A stretch of DNA of 64,000 bases from Paractinoplanes durhamensis (GTDB taxonomy: Bacteria > Actinomycetota > Actinomycetes > Mycobacteriales > Micromonosporaceae), in assembly GCF_016862175.1 (NCBI RefSeq), contig NZ_BOML01000048.1, positions 117,150-181,149 on the forward strand. The letters are read 5' to 3'. The notes beneath the pieces are model-generated. The model had not been told where the DNA came from. It ran no database searches and saw only the letters and a list, made by a program, of their open reading frames with translations. A program made the translations under genes and the position numbers. This document shows, piece after piece, positions 17,120 through 25,305 of this stretch. Within the stretch, counting starts at the first letter, position 1. Each line of letters opens with the position of its first letter.

Positions 17120-19258
17120 TTGAGCGACCCCACCGTCCTCCAGCAAGAGATCGCGGTCGAGCAGAAGCACGTAGACCGGGTGTACCTCCGGCTCGTCGAC
17201 CTGCGCCGGGATGCGTCCCGTGCCGAGAAGGAGGGCTACAGCCTGGCCGGCGTCGGCACGTTCGGCGCCCTCGTCGAACGCGACGCGATGGTCTTTCACG
17301 CCGCCCGCCGCCGGCACGCCCTCGACACCGAGTACGAAGGCCTGGTCTTCGGCCGCCTCGACCTCAAGACCGGCGCGACCCACTACGTCGGCCGGATGGG
17401 CATCCGCGACGAGAGTTCGCAACCACTGGTCGTCGACTGGCGGGCACCCGCCGCCGCGGCCTTCTACCGGGCCACCGCGGCCGAACCGCTCGGCGTGGTG
17501 CGCCGCCGGATGATCCAGTCGAGCCGGGAGCGGGTCACCGGGATCGAGGACGACCTGCTCGACCCGGAGGCGGCGCCCGAGGACATGCGGGTGGTCGGCG
17601 ACGGTGCGCTGCTGGCCAGCCTCTCCAAGGCCACCGGCCACGGCATGCGGGACATCGTCGCGACCATCCAGCGCGAGCAGGACGACGCGATCCGCTCCCC
17701 GGCCGGCGGGGTGACGATCGTGACCGGCGGCCCCGGCACCGGCAAGACCGCGGTCGCCCTGCACCGGGCGGCCTACCTGCTCTACTCGGACCGTGGCCGG
17801 TTCGCCGGCGGCGGCATCCTGGTGGTCGGCCCGTCCGGCGTCTTCGTGGAATACATCGGCACCGTGCTGCCCTCGCTCGGCGAGGACACCGCGACGCTGC
17901 GCTCGCTCGGCTCGCTGGTGCCGGCCTACAACGCCACCCGGGTCGACCCCGGCCCGGTCGCCGCGATCAAGGGTTCGCTGCGGATCCGGCGGGTGCTCGA
18001 GCGGGCCTCGCACGACGAGGTTCCGGGCGGCCCCACCGAGCTGCGCCTGCTCTACCGGGGCACGCTGCTGCGGCTGAACGCCGGCGATCTGGAGCAGATC
18101 CGCCGCAAGGCACTCCCCCGCGGCGCCCGGCGCAACGAGGTCCGCAGCCACGGCTTCGACCGGCTCTTCGACGCGCTCTGGGCGCAGCTCCGTCAGCACA
18201 AGATCAGCGGCATGCCGGAGAAGCGCGAGTTCGAGGCCGAGCTGTCCGACCGCAACGACTTCCGGGAGTTCCTGAAGGCCTGGTGGCCGCGCTTCACCCC
18301 GATGCGGGTGCTGCGCTGGATGGCCGACCCGGCCCGGCTGCGCGACTACGCGAACGGCATCCTCTCCCGGGACGAGATCGCCACCCTGCAGGGCTCGTTC
18401 GACCTGCTCGACACCCAGGGGCCGACGATCGCCGACGTGGCGCTGCTGGACGAGCTCGACGAGCTGATGGGCCGGCCGCGGCAGGCGCAGAAGAAGTCGA
18501 AGAACCCGTTCCACGTCCGCGACGGCGTCCAGGAGGTCAGCACGTTCGCCGACCGCCAGGCGGCCACCCGCGCGCAGAACGTGCAGCGGGACGAGGACTA
18601 CCGGGACTACGCGCACGTGGTGGTGGACGAGTCGCAGGACGTGACGCCGATGCAGTGGCGGATGATCGGCCGCCGCGGGCAGTACGCGTCCTGGACCATC
18701 GTCGGCGACCCGGCCCAGACCGCGTGGTCCGGCGACCTGGAGGAGCTGGATCGCACCCGCGACCGGGCGCTGGGCTCGCGCCGGCGAAACAGCTACTCGC
18801 TGACCACCAACTACCGGAACTCGTCGGAGATCTTCGCGGTCGCCGCCAAGGTGATCCGCACGATCATGCCGGACCTGCCGCTGCCGTCGGCCGTGCGCAG
18901 CACCGGCGTCGACCCGGTCGACCTGGCCACCACCCCGGCCGCCCTGCCGGAGCTGGTGCGAGAGCTGACCGAGAAGCAGCTCACCGACGTCGACGGGACG
19001 ATCGGGGTGATCACGCCGGTGCCGCGCCGGGACGAGATCGCCGGCTGGCTGACCGGCCTGCCGGAGCGGGTCCAGGTGGTCACGGCGCTGGAGGCCAAGG
19101 GCATGGAGTACGACTCGGTCGTGCTGGTCGAGCCGGCCGCGCTCACCACGGACGCGGCCGGGATCCGCACGCTCTACGTCGCCCTGTCCCGGGCCACCCA
19201 GCGCCTGACCACTATCGGCACGAAGGCGGACTGGTTGCCTACGGGGTCCGTACGCTGA
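17120..19258 (+). CDS. HelD/HelR-like RNA polymerase-associated ATPase
   Basis: A 712-residue superfamily 1 helicase-like protein of the HelD group, which dislodges stalled RNA polymerase from DNA; the actinobacterial HelR members can also protect polymerase from rifamycins. An N-terminal coiled-coil arm (LQQEIAVEQKHVDRVYLRLVDLRRD...) is followed by Walker A GGPGTGKT (about 203-210), Walker B VVVDESQD (about 500) and a C-terminal ALEAKGMEYDSVVLV motif. The TTG at 17120 is preferred (GGGAGA 9 nt upstream, HelD-like beginning); a GTG at 17060 would add 20 residues. The 3' end overlaps the convergent gene by 20 bp. Confidence 0.9.
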   Translation: MSDPTVLQQEIAVEQKHVDRVYLRLVDLRRDASRAEKEGYSLAGVGTFGALVERDAMVFHAARRRHALDTEYEGLVFGRLDLKTGATHYVGRMGIRDESSQPLVVDWRAPAAAAFYRATAAEPLGVVRRRMIQSSRERVTGIEDDLLDPEAAPEDMRVVGDGALLASLSKATGHGMRDIVATIQREQDDAIRSPAGGVTIVTGGPGTGKTAVALHRAAYLLYSDRGRFAGGGILVVGPSGVFVEYIGTVLPSLGEDTATLRSLGSLVPAYNATRVDPGPVAAIKGSLRIRRVLERASHDEVPGGPTELRLLYRGTLLRLNAGDLEQIRRKALPRGARRNEVRSHGFDRLFDALWAQLRQHKISGMPEKREFEAELSDRNDFREFLKAWWPRFTPMRVLRWMADPARLRDYANGILSRDEIATLQGSFDLLDTQGPTIADVALLDELDELMGRPRQAQKKSKNPFHVRDGVQEVSTFADRQAATRAQNVQRDEDYRDYAHVVVDESQDVTPMQWRMIGRRGQYASWTIVGDPAQTAWSGDLEELDRTRDRALGSRRRNSYSLTTNYRNSSEIFAVAAKVIRTIMPDLPLPSAVRSTGVDPVDLATTPAALPELVRELTEKQLTDVDGTIGVITPVPRRDEIAGWLTGLPERVQVVTALEAKGMEYDSVVLVEPAALTTDAAGIRTLYVALSRATQRLTTIGTKADWLPTGSVR

Positions 19259-20147
19259 CCGCCGAGTAGGTCGTGGTGGGTTCGGCCGGGGTGGTGAAGC
19301 GGGCGTTGGGCAGGTAGAACCGCTTGCCGTACTCGGCGATGGTGGTCGGCACGTCGAACGACGGGTCGGTGGTGCGGGAGACGACCTTGCCCGCGCTGCC
19401 GGCCCGGTTCAGCTGGATCTTGGCGATCAGGTTGAGCCGGTTCTGCACCACGTACAGGTCGTTGCCGCGCAGCCAGAGGCCGTCGCCGTTGGGCACCAGC
19501 TCGCCGCCGAGGTCGATCTCGGTGGTCCGCCCGTCGTAGGTGGTCCGGAACAGCTTGCCGGTGTTGGACTGCACCACGATCAGGGCGCGGCCGTCCGGGG
19601 TGGCGGCGATGCCGTTGGCGTTGTTGCCGGTGGCGTAGACGATGGCGCCGGTCAGCGGCACCCGGGTGGCCGCGGCCGGCAGCTTCCCGCGCTGGAGCGG
19701 AAGCGTGAAGAGGACCGGGTTGGTCGAGTCGGTGTACCAGGCGGCGCCGCCGGTCAGGACGACGTCGTTGATGAACGACGGCACGGTCTGCAGGGTGTAG
19801 GACTTCAGCACGGCGCCGGACCGGGCGTCGATCACCCGGGCGTTGCCGCCGGAGCCGCCGGCCACGAAGAGCCGGTCCCGGTCGTCGATCTTGAGGCCGA
19901 GCGAGGGCGTGCCCGGCCCCTGACTGAGCACGCTGCCCTGGCCGGTCCGGAGGCTGACCCGGTAGATGTCGCCGTCGAGGCGGGAGCCGAAGTAGGCGTA
20001 CGGCTTGTCGCCGATGGCGATGCCCTCGGGCGCGAAGCCGGCCGGCAACGCGAGGGTCCGGACGGGGGAATGTGCCGCGGCCGGCGACGCGCCGAGCGTG
20101 ACGGCGAGCATGGTGGAGATGACAATCGCGAGAGTACGTCTGGACAC
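19239..20147 (-). CDS. Exported SMP-30/NHL-type beta-propeller protein
   Basis: A 302-residue protein with a signal peptide (SRRTLAIVISTMLAVTLGASPAAAHS) followed by repeated beta-blades such as GIAIGDKPYAYFGSRLDGDIYRVSL and NGIAATPDGRALIVVQSNTGKLFRT, as in SMP-30/gluconolactonase-like propellers. Actinobacterial relatives are often labelled superoxide dismutase by annotation transfer, which the sequence does not support. The GTG at 20147 has AAAGGGA 6 nt upstream. The last 20 bp overlap the helD-like gene on the other strand. Confidence 0.85.
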   Translation of the reverse strand: MSRRTLAIVISTMLAVTLGASPAAAHSPVRTLALPAGFAPEGIAIGDKPYAYFGSRLDGDIYRVSLRTGQGSVLSQGPGTPSLGLKIDDRDRLFVAGGSGGNARVIDARSGAVLKSYTLQTVPSFINDVVLTGGAAWYTDSTNPVLFTLPLQRGKLPAAATRVPLTGAIVYATGNNANGIAATPDGRALIVVQSNTGKLFRTTYDGRTTEIDLGGELVPNGDGLWLRGNDLYVVQNRLNLIAKIQLNRAGSAGKVVSRTTDPSFDVPTTIAEYGKRFYLPNARFTTPAEPTTTYSAVSVRTP

Positions 20148-20190
20148 GGAAGATCCCTTTCCAGGCGGTGCTGTGTGGGTTGTCGTTGAT

Positions 20191-20250
20191 TGCATACCCC
20201 GCTCGCGTCAGTCCAGTTCAGCTTGCATACATAGCAATGTCCGCATACAT
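20191..20250. promoter_or_regulatory. Three GCATAC repeats in a divergent promoter region
   Basis: GCATAC occurs at 20192-20197, 20225-20230 and 20243-20248; the last two are GCATACAT, 18 bp apart. They lie between the propeller gene and the CDF exporter gene, where a metal-responsive regulator could bind. Confidence 0.35.
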
Positions 20251-20286
20251 TGGCCGGGGCGCGCCGCGCAGACGGAGGGTTGACTC

Positions 20287-21201
20287 ATGGGTGCCGGGCA
20301 CGACCACGGGACGCAGGCGCTGAACGCCGGCGCGAAGCACCGCGGCCGCCTCTGGTGGGCGGCCGCCATGCTGGCCGCGTTCATGCTGGTCGAGGCGGCG
20401 GCCGCGCTGCTGACCGGCTCGCTGGCCCTGCTGTCCGACGCCGGCCACATGTTCACCGACGTGCTCGGCATCGCGATGGCACTGGCCGCGATCACCGCGG
20501 CCGGCCGGGCCGCCACCGACTCGCACCGCACCTTCGGGCTCTACCGGCTCGAGGTGCTGGCCGCCCTGGCCAACGCCGTCCTGCTCACCGCGGTGGCCGG
20601 GTTCGTGCTGGTGGAGGCCGTGCGCCGGTTCACCGACCCGCCGGACGTGCCGGCCGGCTCGATGCTGGCGGTGGCCGGCGGCGGCCTGGTGATCAACGTG
20701 ATCGCCTTCGGGCTGCTGCGCTCGGGTGCCAAGGAGAGCATCAACGTCCGCGGCGCCTACCTCGAAGTGGTCGGCGACCTCCTCGGCTCGGTCGGGGTGA
20801 TCGTGGCCGCCGTGATCATCGCGGTCACCGGCTGGTCGTACGCGGACCCGATCGCCGCCGTGATCGTCGCCCTGATGATCCTGCCGCGCACCTTCGCGCT
20901 GGGCCGCTCGGCCGTGCGCATCCTGGTCCAGGCCGCCCCCGAGCACCTGGACATCACCGAGGTGCGCGCCCGGCTGGCCGCCGTCCCCGGCGTCTGCGAC
21001 GTCCACGACCTGCACGTCTGGACGCTGACCTCGGGCATGGACGTGGCCTCGGCGCACCTGAGCCTGGAGCCGGCGGCCGAGCTGGCCGCGGTGCTCGACA
21101 ACGCCCGCGAGGCGCTGCACGACGATTTCCACATCGAGCACGCGACCCTGCAGGTGGAGCCGGTCGGCGCGGGCGGACGGTGCACCCCCGCCGGATGGTG
21201 A
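20287..21201 (+). CDS. Cation diffusion facilitator, zinc-type exporter
   Basis: A 304-residue CDF protein with six transmembrane helices and a C-terminal cytosolic domain. TM2 has the metal motif DAGHMFTD. At the matching TM5 position the usual HxxGD is ExxGD (YLEVVGDLLGS), a variant that may alter metal choice. Likely function is proton-driven efflux of Zn2+ or a similar divalent ion. A histidine-containing N-terminus (GHDHG) supports metal binding. The ATG has a GGAGG ribosome site. Confidence 0.93.
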   Translation: MGAGHDHGTQALNAGAKHRGRLWWAAAMLAAFMLVEAAAALLTGSLALLSDAGHMFTDVLGIAMALAAITAAGRAATDSHRTFGLYRLEVLAALANAVLLTAVAGFVLVEAVRRFTDPPDVPAGSMLAVAGGGLVINVIAFGLLRSGAKESINVRGAYLEVVGDLLGSVGVIVAAVIIAVTGWSYADPIAAVIVALMILPRTFALGRSAVRILVQAAPEHLDITEVRARLAAVPGVCDVHDLHVWTLTSGMDVASAHLSLEPAAELAAVLDNAREALHDDFHIEHATLQVEPVGAGGRCTPAGW

Positions 21202-21247
21202 AGGTGCGGGGTGGCGATCATCACACCCCAAGGTGCACGATCATCAC
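21201..21247. repeat. Imperfect direct repeat upstream of small gene
   Basis: AAGGTGC and CGATCATCAC recur in order: 21201-21207 with 21215-21224, and 21230-21236 with 21238-21247. It lies just after the CDF stop, in the promoter region of the next gene. Confidence 0.4.
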
Positions 21248-21333
21248 TCTGGTCACCGCATGCGCCAACCGCCGTCCGGGTCTCGGCGCCGTCTCTACGC
21301 TTGGTGGCCATGCCATCACGGAGGGACACCATC

Positions 21334-21645
21334 ATGACGCAGTCCGTCATCCACCAGCCGCGGGTCGCCTGGGACGGCGCCCGAGCCTTCGTCCGGGCCG
21401 CCGGCAGTCCGCACTCGGAGACGTTCGCGGCCCACATCCTCAATCATCTCGGCAGCGAGGTCTACGGCCAGTTCGCCGACACCCGGCAGCGGCTGCTGAC
21501 GGCGCTGGTCGAGACCGGCGGCGACCGGTCGGCGAGCGATGTCGAGGCCGGCAAGTGGCGAGTCCGTCTGGAAGATCTGTTGCGTTCCCAGCCGGAGCTG
21601 ACCGGAGCGGTGCGTGAGCTGACCGATGAGGCTGTCCAGCTCTGA
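21334..21645 (+). CDS. Small soluble hypothetical protein
   Basis: A 103-residue, mainly alpha-helical protein that I do not recognise (MTQSVIHQPRVAWDGARAFV...). The C-terminal half, VEAGKWRVRLEDLLRSQPELTGAVRELTDEAVQL, is helical with heptad-like spacing. The start has GGAGGG 9 nt upstream; a longer in-frame extension to 21211 looks non-coding. Confidence 0.65.
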   Translation: MTQSVIHQPRVAWDGARAFVRAAGSPHSETFAAHILNHLGSEVYGQFADTRQRLLTALVETGGDRSASDVEAGKWRVRLEDLLRSQPELTGAVRELTDEAVQL

Positions 21646-21699
21646 GATTTAATCGCTTTTGTGGGATTTGACCGACCCACATGCTGGCAAACGTGAACA

Positions 21700-22641
21700 A
21701 TGTCGGATATGAGCGACGCTCGGGTCATGGTTTTCGCGCCTGCACCTCAACTCACTGTGACGATCGAGCAACAGCACGATCAGCCTGAACTGCATGTGCA
21801 CCCGGGCGGCCAGGGCATCTGGCAGACCCGCATGATCACCTCGCTCGGCGCCGAGGTGATCCTCTGCGCGGCCGTCGGCGGCGAGGTCGGCCGGGTGCTC
21901 CGGCCGCTGCTCGACTTCAAGGGCGTCACGCTGCGCACCGTCCCGCGGGAGAGCGGCAGCGGCTGGTACGTGCACGACCGCCGGGACGGCCAGCGCCGCT
22001 CGCTCGCCGAGATCGCCGGTGCCCCGTTCACCCGGCACGAGCTGGACGAGCTCTACAACCTCGCCCTCGCCGAAGGGCTACGGGCCGGCATCGCCATCCT
22101 CAGCGGCCCCGCCCACCCGTCGGTCATCAAGCCCGAGGTCTACCAGCGGCTCGCCGCCGACCTGAAGGCGAACGGCGTCAAGGTGATCGCCGACCTCTGC
22201 GGCGACCACCTCAAGGCCGTTCTCTCGTCCGGCCTGTCCGTCGTCAAGGTCAGCCACGAGGAGCTGATCGCCGACGGGCTCTCCCCCGACGACTCCGAGA
22301 AGAAACTCACCGAGGCGCTGGTCAAGCTGCACGACGACGGGGCCGAGTCGGTGCTCGTCTCGCGCGCCGACGCCGGCGCGCTCGCCCTGATCAACGAAGA
22401 GATCTATCGGGTCGGCACTCCCAAGCTGACCTCCACGGACGGCCGCGGCGCCGGCGACTCGATGACCGCCGGCGTGGCCGCGGTGCTCGCCCGCGGCGGC
22501 GAGATGACTGAGGCGGTCCGCACCGGGGCGGCCGCCGGCGCATTGAACGTCACCCGGCACGGGCTCGGCACGGGGCATCAGGACGCGGTCCAGGTGCTCA
22601 CCGAGCGGGTCAAGCTCACCCCGATCAAGAAGGCACGATGA
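21700..22641 (+). CDS. PfkB-family carbohydrate kinase
   Basis: A 313-residue ribokinase/PfkB-fold kinase, closest in layout to the 1-phosphofructokinase/tagatose-6-phosphate kinase branch. The N-terminal glycine motif is HPGGQGIWQTRM, and the C-terminal catalytic motif is STDGRGAGDSMTAG, with the catalytic Asp in GAGDS. The substrate cannot be deduced. Its stop overlaps the surE start (ATGA), so the two are translationally coupled. The start could also be the ATG at 21709. Confidence 0.88.
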   Translation: MSDMSDARVMVFAPAPQLTVTIEQQHDQPELHVHPGGQGIWQTRMITSLGAEVILCAAVGGEVGRVLRPLLDFKGVTLRTVPRESGSGWYVHDRRDGQRRSLAEIAGAPFTRHELDELYNLALAEGLRAGIAILSGPAHPSVIKPEVYQRLAADLKANGVKVIADLCGDHLKAVLSSGLSVVKVSHEELIADGLSPDDSEKKLTEALVKLHDDGAESVLVSRADAGALALINEEIYRVGTPKLTSTDGRGAGDSMTAGVAAVLARGGEMTEAVRTGAAAGALNVTRHGLGTGHQDAVQVLTERVKLTPIKKAR

Positions 22642-23480
22642 CACGAATCCTGGTCACCAACGACGACGGCATCGACGCTCCTGGCCTGCGATATCTGGCG
22701 CGGGCCGCCGCCCGGGACGGCCACGACGTGGTCGTCGCCGCGCCGATCACCGAGTCGAGCGGCAGCAGCGCCTCGATGACCGCGATCGAGGAGCACGGCA
22801 AGATCATCCTGCACAAGCGGGAGCTCAACGGGGCGAAGCACATCCCGGCGTACGCGGTGGCCGCCTCCCCGGCGTACATCGTGCTGCTGGCGCTGCGCGA
22901 GGCGTTCGGCGAGCCGCCCGCCCTGGTGCTCTCCGGGATCAACCGGGGCGCCAACGCCGGGTCGGCGGTCGTGCACTCGGGAACCGTCGGCGCCACCCTC
23001 ACCGGGTCGTACGCGGGCCTGCACGGCCTCGCCGTCTCGCTGGACGTGCTGTCCCCGCGGGTGGCGTCGTCGCGCAGCGGGGGCGCCGCGCTGGACGTGA
23101 TCAGTGCGGCCGACGACGAGAAGCGGCACTGGAGCAGCGCCGCCGAGCTGGCCGCGCGGCTGATCCCGACGCTGCTGCACACCCCGGCCGGCACGGTCTT
23201 CAACCTCAACGTGCCGGATCTTCACCTGGACGGGATCCGCGGGCTGCGCCGGGCCGCCCTCGCGCAGTTCGGCCAGGTGCAGATGCACATCGCCGAGGCG
23301 GGCGAGGACTTCGTGCGCACCGCGGTGCAGGCCGCCGACGATCTGCTCGAGCCGCAGACCGACCTGGCGGCGCTGGCCGAGCACTTCGCCGTGGTCACCC
23401 CGCTACGCGCCCCGGTCGAGGCCTCGGACGTGCGCTTCAACCTGGAGACGGTGCAGGTGCACGCCCGGGCGCTGGCCTGA
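22638..23480 (+). CDS. surE: 5'/3'-nucleotidase SurE
   Basis: A 280-residue SurE family metal-dependent phosphatase that dephosphorylates nucleoside monophosphates. The metal site motif NDDGIDAPG is at residues 8-16, with the conserved ESSGSSASMT and SGINRGANAG segments after it. It is coupled to the PfkB kinase gene by a 4-nt overlap. Slightly longer than E. coli SurE, with an acidic insert (SAADDEKRHWSS) in the middle. Confidence 0.95.
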   Translation: MTRILVTNDDGIDAPGLRYLARAAARDGHDVVVAAPITESSGSSASMTAIEEHGKIILHKRELNGAKHIPAYAVAASPAYIVLLALREAFGEPPALVLSGINRGANAGSAVVHSGTVGATLTGSYAGLHGLAVSLDVLSPRVASSRSGGAALDVISAADDEKRHWSSAAELAARLIPTLLHTPAGTVFNLNVPDLHLDGIRGLRRAALAQFGQVQMHIAEAGEDFVRTAVQAADDLLEPQTDLAALAEHFAVVTPLRAPVEASDVRFNLETVQVHARALA

Positions 23481-23509
23481 AAACTGCGCCTGCATCAAAG
23501 GGGGCCGGG

Positions 23510-23869
23510 TCAGGCGGAGACGACGGGCTCCGCCGACTCGGCGCCGCCGAACGGCGCCGGGTTGCCGAAGAGGCCGAGCAGGCCGGTGACCCACAGCTGG
23601 CGATGAGCGAAGCGGCTGGGTCGGGTGACGACCAGCTTGACCTCGCTGACCCCGGCGAGCTGGAAGGCGGCGACGAGCGCGCTGATGCCCACGGAGTCGA
23701 TGAAGGTCACGTTCTGCATGTTGAGCTCAATACGAGCGGGGCGCCCGTCGGCGAGCAAACCCGCCACGGTCTCCCGGATCTCATATGCGTTCTCCACGTC
23801 GATCTCGCCGCTGGGCGAAACCTCCACCACACCGTCGGCAAGCGTCGACGTCATTATCGACAGCGTCAC
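23510..23869 (-). CDS. STAS-domain anti-anti-sigma factor
   Basis: A 119-residue STAS protein of the RsbV/SpoIIAA type, which captures a kinase anti-sigma factor and so frees a stress sigma factor. The phosphorylatable serine is in FIDSVGISALVAAF, and the beta-strand VEVSPSGEIDVENAYEIRETV is typical. The GTG at 23869 has GGAGGG 7 nt upstream. A SigB-like promoter lies about 110 bp upstream, which fits feedback control by the sigma factor it activates. No partner kinase is next to it. Confidence 0.9.
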   Translation of the reverse strand: MTLSIMTSTLADGVVEVSPSGEIDVENAYEIRETVAGLLADGRPARIELNMQNVTFIDSVGISALVAAFQLAGVSEVKLVVTRPSRFAHRQLWVTGLLGLFGNPAPFGGAESAEPVVSA

Positions 23870-23980
23870 GCCAATTCCCTCCACCCGCCCGGAGCTTCCG
23901 GGCGTCAGCTCCTCTGTGCGCGGGCCGCAACGCAGCGTAGTGCCTTGCCACGAGCATGCCCACGCCAGGGGGAGTCGAGA

Positions 23981-24005
23981 CTACCCCTGAAAGGTTCGGT
24001 GAAAC
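23981..24005 (-). promoter_or_regulatory. SigB/SigH-like promoter of the STAS gene
   Basis: On the minus strand, GTTT (24005-24002), a 15-nt spacer and GGGTAG (23986-23981) fit the actinobacterial general-stress pattern GNNT-N14-16-GGGTAY except for the last base. Two GAAAGGTT direct repeats (23989-23996 and 24011-24018, 22 bp apart) overlap it. No gene lies in the 317-bp spacer 23870-24186. Confidence 0.5.
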
Positions 24006-24186
24006 TGACCGAAAGGTTAGGCCCCGAACCTGTTAGCCACCTGAGTGACTCGTGTGAACCGGGTCAACACTACCGGTGCCTGTCCAGCCGTTTCCGAAAC
24101 GTGATGTCGTCCACAGCGGACACGTTTGCCGCATGCTGCACATGGGCAGGTGACAGCGGTAGGCGAATGCAGGAGGGGAAACGATC

Positions 24187-24588
24187 ATGTCTTCCAGCAC
24201 CTTGAACAAGGCCGAGCGGACGGCGGCCCAGGCATGGGACTACCTGTCGTCCGCCATGGCGGAGACCGCGGCCAAGGCGGCGTCGGTAGCCGGCGACAAG
24301 GGCCATGAGCTGGCCGGTAAGGGCTACGACCTGGCCGGCAAGGGCTACGAACTGGCCGGCAGCAAGGCCGACGAGGCCTGGGCCCGGGCCGGTGCGGCGG
24401 CCGACGCGCTGGCCGGCCGCAAGCCGGGGCGCTCGTGGGGCCTGGTGATCGTGGCCGGCCTGGTCGGTGCGGTGGCCGGCTTCGCGGCGGCGACGTACGC
24501 CCGGCAGGCGCTGGCCCGGCAGGCCGAGGCCGAGGAACGTGAGCTCAACGACACCGCCGTGATCGTGACCGGCGGCACCGGCGTCTGA
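24187..24588 (+). CDS. Small membrane protein with GKGY-ELAG repeats
   Basis: A 133-residue protein with an amphipathic, alanine-rich helical N-terminus carrying short tandem repeats (ELAGKGYDLAGKGYELAGSKADEAW) and one transmembrane helix near 85-105 (SWGLVIVAGLVGAVAGFAAATYA). The pattern resembles YtxH/DUF883-like stress or membrane-associated proteins, but I cannot assign a family firmly. A GGAGGGG ribosome site precedes the ATG. It is divergent from the STAS stress gene. Confidence 0.75.
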   Translation: MSSSTLNKAERTAAQAWDYLSSAMAETAAKAASVAGDKGHELAGKGYDLAGKGYELAGSKADEAWARAGAAADALAGRKPGRSWGLVIVAGLVGAVAGFAAATYARQALARQAEAEERELNDTAVIVTGGTGV

Positions 24589-24641
24589 CGACGACGCGTG
24601 GGTCTGGCCGCCGGGCGGAGCCCTTTGCCGCCCGGCGGCCC

Positions 24642-24647
24642 TACGCT
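24642..24647 (+). promoter_or_regulatory. -10 box of leaderless YdeI-like gene
   Basis: TACGCT ends 6 nt before the GTG at 24654. No ribosome site is present. Confidence 0.4.
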
Positions 24648-24653
24648 GTGCCG

Positions 24654-25232
24654 GTGGACACACCGGCCGACTTCTTCGACACCGCGGACGATCTGCGGGC
24701 CTGGTTCGAGGAGCATCACGAGACGGCGCCCGAGCTCTTCGTCGGCTACTGGAAGAAGGGCTCCGGCCGCACCGGGGTGACCCATCCGGCGGCGATCGAG
24801 CAGGCTCTCTGCTTCGGCTGGATCGACAGCGTGGCCCGCCGGATCGACGACCTCAGCTACCGGGTGCGCTTCACCCCGCGCCGCAAGGGCAGCGTGTGGA
24901 GCGAGGTCAACGTGGCCAAGATCGCCGAGCTGACCGAGCGCGGGCTGATGCATCCGGCCGGGTTACGCGCGTTCGAGAGCCGCAAGATCGGCGCGCCGCC
25001 GGCGTACTCGTACGAGCAGGGCGGGGCCGAGCTGGAGGCCGCGCAGATCGACCGTTTCCGGGCGGAGAAAGACGCCTGGGAGTGGTTCGAGCAGCAGTCG
25101 GCGTACTACCGGCGGGCGGCCAGTCACTGGGTGATCAGTGCGAAACGGGCGGACACCCGCGAGCGGCGTCTTGCCCAGCTCATCGCGGATTCCGCCGCCC
25201 GGCGCAGGGTGCCTCCGCTGGCCCCCCGCTAG
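24654..25232 (+). CDS. YdeI/OmdA-like family protein
   Basis: A 192-residue protein of the YdeI/OmpD-associated (bacteriocin-protection) family, recognised from LFVGYWKKGSGRTGVTHPAAIEQALCFGWIDS near the N-terminus and the SVWSEVNVAKIAELTERGLMHPAGLRAFE segment. The biochemical role of the family is not established. The GTG at 24654 is chosen over one at 24648 because of the spacing to the TACGCT -10 box of a leaderless promoter. Confidence 0.85.
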   Translation: MDTPADFFDTADDLRAWFEEHHETAPELFVGYWKKGSGRTGVTHPAAIEQALCFGWIDSVARRIDDLSYRVRFTPRRKGSVWSEVNVAKIAELTERGLMHPAGLRAFESRKIGAPPAYSYEQGGAELEAAQIDRFRAEKDAWEWFEQQSAYYRRAASHWVISAKRADTRERRLAQLIADSAARRRVPPLAPR

Positions 25233-25293
25233 TGGGCGGGCGTCTGTAGAGTTGGGCAACATTCGGCCGCTGTGGCTTGGCCACCTGATCAGA

Positions 25294-25299
25294 TAAGGT
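25294..25299 (+). promoter_or_regulatory. -10 box of leaderless kinase gene
   Basis: TAAGGT ends 6 nt before the GTG of the kinase gene, with no Shine-Dalgarno sequence between. Confidence 0.45.
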
Positions 25300-25305
25300 C
25301 CGTCG

